From an uncultured candidate division Zixibacteria bacterium (GTDB taxonomy: Bacteria; Zixibacteria; MSB-5A5; GN15; FEB-12), in contig CAJVYT010000259.1 in assembly GCA_913009765.1 (NCBI GenBank), forward strand, positions 1-6,390: a stretch of DNA of 6,390 bases, written 5' to 3'. Position 1 is the stretch's first letter. The number at the start of each line of letters is the position of its first letter. The position numbers and the translations under genes were made by a program. The notes below the pieces were generated by a model. The model saw nothing but the letters and a program-made list of their open reading frames with translations. It had not been told where the DNA came from and ran no database searches. This document shows, piece after piece, positions 5,416 to 6,390 of this stretch.

Positions 5416-5429
5416 TGGAATCGCTCTAC
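5416..5429 (-). repeat. IS630 right terminal inverted repeat
   Basis: TGGAATCGCTCTAC is the exact reverse complement of the left end at 4153-4166 and is followed by the duplicated TA at 5430-5431. Confidence 0.93.
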
Positions 5430-5431
5430 TA
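5430..5431. other. TA target duplication, right side of IS630
   Basis: This is the second copy of the TA target dinucleotide. The G after it and the C before the left copy complete the CTAG of the empty site. Confidence 0.88.
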
Positions 5432-5817
5432 GTCCAATCGAAGATGCCATTAATAAAATTAAACAATAATAATGGCAGACTGATGGCTACAGAGGTATCA
5501 AACGCTCTAATTTCAATATATTAACCCAGTATCCTAAAAAGTATGCATGAATCAGACGAACTAAAAAATATAAATATTTTCCGCAAATTGATGAATTGCA
5601 AATATATTAAGACTAAAAGATATGAAATTTACTTAATAACATTGTAATTAGACAGTGATAAATAGTTATTGTTCTTTAGCAAATTATTGCAGATTTTAGA
5701 ATAATCATTTACAAGGCCGACGCTTGCAACGGTGAAAAAGGTGATTTTTTCGGGTTGTGTTTCTTCTTTAAAGAGGAATTTAGTTCACCTTACATTTCTA
5801 AATATAAGTATTGATAC

Positions 5818-5842
5818 AATTGGGATCGTAATCCAATTTTCT
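5818..5842 (+). terminator. Possible weak stem-loop terminator
   Basis: AATTGG-G-AT, a CGTA loop and ATCCAATT form an 8-bp stem with one bulged G, ending in a short T run. The stem is AT-rich and no gene clearly ends upstream of it, so this is a weak call. Confidence 0.25.
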
Positions 5843-6295
5843 GGGTATTTCGCTAGTCAGATAGTCCTTAATATATAAGTTTATAACCTTTTTATAAGAA
5901 AAAGTCAATCCAAGATCATATATTTTGTGCCGGGTTGATAATGTTTTATGGTTTAGTGACCCTCATTTTTTATTCATTTTAAGAGTAGCGGGCAGAGATA
6001 TTAAACAAGATAGTGACGTCATTATTTGAAAGCAAGGCAATTTGTTTAAAAGCTTTTTGATAGACGCTTGTAATCTGTTTGGGAAGCAGCTCTCTCAGAA
6101 GAAGACAAAGCTTTTCTCACTGGTTTTCTCTTGCAAATAGCCTTTTCCAGTTTAAAACAGAATCGGAAATGAACTTTCGAGATATAGATAATAAGGAATC
6201 CTTTCAAACTCTCAGAAGTTACTACTGAAAAAGATATCTGGAATGAAATATCTCTAATAACCGCCTAAATCCGTGACAAGGGCAAAAAAAGTTCT

Positions 6296-6325
6296 TTGAA
6301 AAATGGTATAACATTATTATATTAA
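6296..6325 (+). promoter_or_regulatory. Possible promoter for a gene entering the right edge
   Basis: TTGAAA (6296-6301) and TATTAA (6320-6325) are spaced 18 bp apart, 54 bp before a possible start codon at 6380. In such AT-rich DNA a match of this quality can arise by chance. Confidence 0.3.
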
Positions 6326-6366
6326 TAGGAGTTGTGAAGTTTGTGATAAGAAATAATCATTCACCT

Positions 6367-6390
6367 GAGAGGTGCAAATATGGTTCGATT
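6367..6390 (+). CDS. Possible gene start at the right edge (partial)
   Basis: GAGAGGTG (6367-6374) is followed after 5 nt by ATG at 6380-6382, and the window ends after M-V-R and two bases. The ribosome-binding spacing is right and a promoter-like pair lies upstream. With three codons visible nothing can be said about the product. The same G run also forms part of a small stem CACCT-GAG-AGGTG (6362-6374), which could hide the binding site. Confidence 0.3.

Larger units (their letters stand above)
4153..5429 (-). mobile_element. Complete IS630-family insertion sequence
   Basis: The 1277-bp element has 14-bp perfect inverted ends, GTAGAGCGATTCCA at 4153-4166 and its reverse complement at 5416-5429. 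Matching rises to 18 of 20 if six more bases are included. TA dinucleotides flank both ends, as expected for the IS630/Tc1/mariner superfamily. One intact transposase fills nearly the whole element, with a promoter and a strong ribosome binding site inside the right end. Nothing suggests decay, so this is probably a recent insertion. Confidence 0.95.
5432..6379. other. AT-rich stretch without a recognisable gene
   Basis: All six frames are heavily interrupted by stops and nothing of convincing length remains. A 31-codon open stretch on the minus strand next to the IS630 end (residues like LPLLLFNFINGIFDW) looks like a hydrophobic protein fragment but is too short to name. Small palindromes occur, such as TGACGTCA at 6014-6021 and the stem at 5818-5838. 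It may be a long intergenic region or a fully decayed gene. Confidence 0.6.

Noticed and set aside
5432..5525. Minus-strand 31-codon hydrophobic fragment as a real gene
   Set aside because: It is bounded by a TAA and, if the IS630 element is removed, ends seven codons or so further on at TGA. It is too short to assign, though it may be a relic.
6340..6390. tRNA gene suggested by GGTTCGATT at the right edge
   Set aside because: The T-loop-like string is present, but the bases upstream cannot form a proper anticodon arm. The CACCT-GAG-AGGTG stem leaves only a 3-nt loop, and no D arm is seen.

Overview
This window is the end of a bacterial contig, probably from a metagenome or draft assembly. 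Every complete gene reads on the minus strand. The first 196 bases are not genomic. They are an untrimmed Illumina TruSeq index adapter (131-196) preceded by read-through noise (1-130), so real DNA begins at about 197. The taxon is uncertain. A secreted protein with plant-type leucine-rich repeats plus Ig-like and cohesin-like modules, together with ISL3, IS630 and ISAzo13-type transposases, would suit a bacterium of the FCB/Bacteroidota-Calditrichota/KSB1 kind, but this is only inference from style.

Layout from left to right. 197-2134 (minus) is one large gene for a secreted modular LRR protein. It is cut off at its C-terminal end by the adapter and broken by a single in-frame TAA at 809-811, exactly where an Ig domain should have the Tyr of its DAG-x-Y-x-C motif. 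2186-2407 is the last 73 codons of an ISAzo13-type transposase. 2408-3773 is a complete ISL3-family insertion sequence with matching terminal inverted repeats and an intact 404-aa transposase. 3774-4150 is non-coding and full of repeats: two 111-bp copies at about 90% identity and several palindromes. Three of these palindromes share an 8-base head followed by a 20-nt palindrome whose arm sequence differs. 4153-5429 is a complete IS630-family element with 14-bp perfect ends, a TA target duplication and an intact 386-aa transposase. 5432-6379 is AT-rich and shows no gene. A possible ribosome binding site and ATG sit at the very right edge.

The window therefore reads as a secreted-protein gene followed on its upstream side by a pile-up of mobile DNA. 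The ISL3 element has an ISAzo13 fragment on one side and a truncated repeat copy on the other. Neither continues across the element and no clean target duplication is seen, so a deletion or recombination probably happened there. The IS630 element, in contrast, is a textbook clean insertion into a CTAG site. I see no defence system, CRISPR array, RNA gene or new enzymatic system. The most original signals are the head-plus-palindrome repeat family, the broken Ig motif, and the sharp GC change between the LRR array and its flanking domains.
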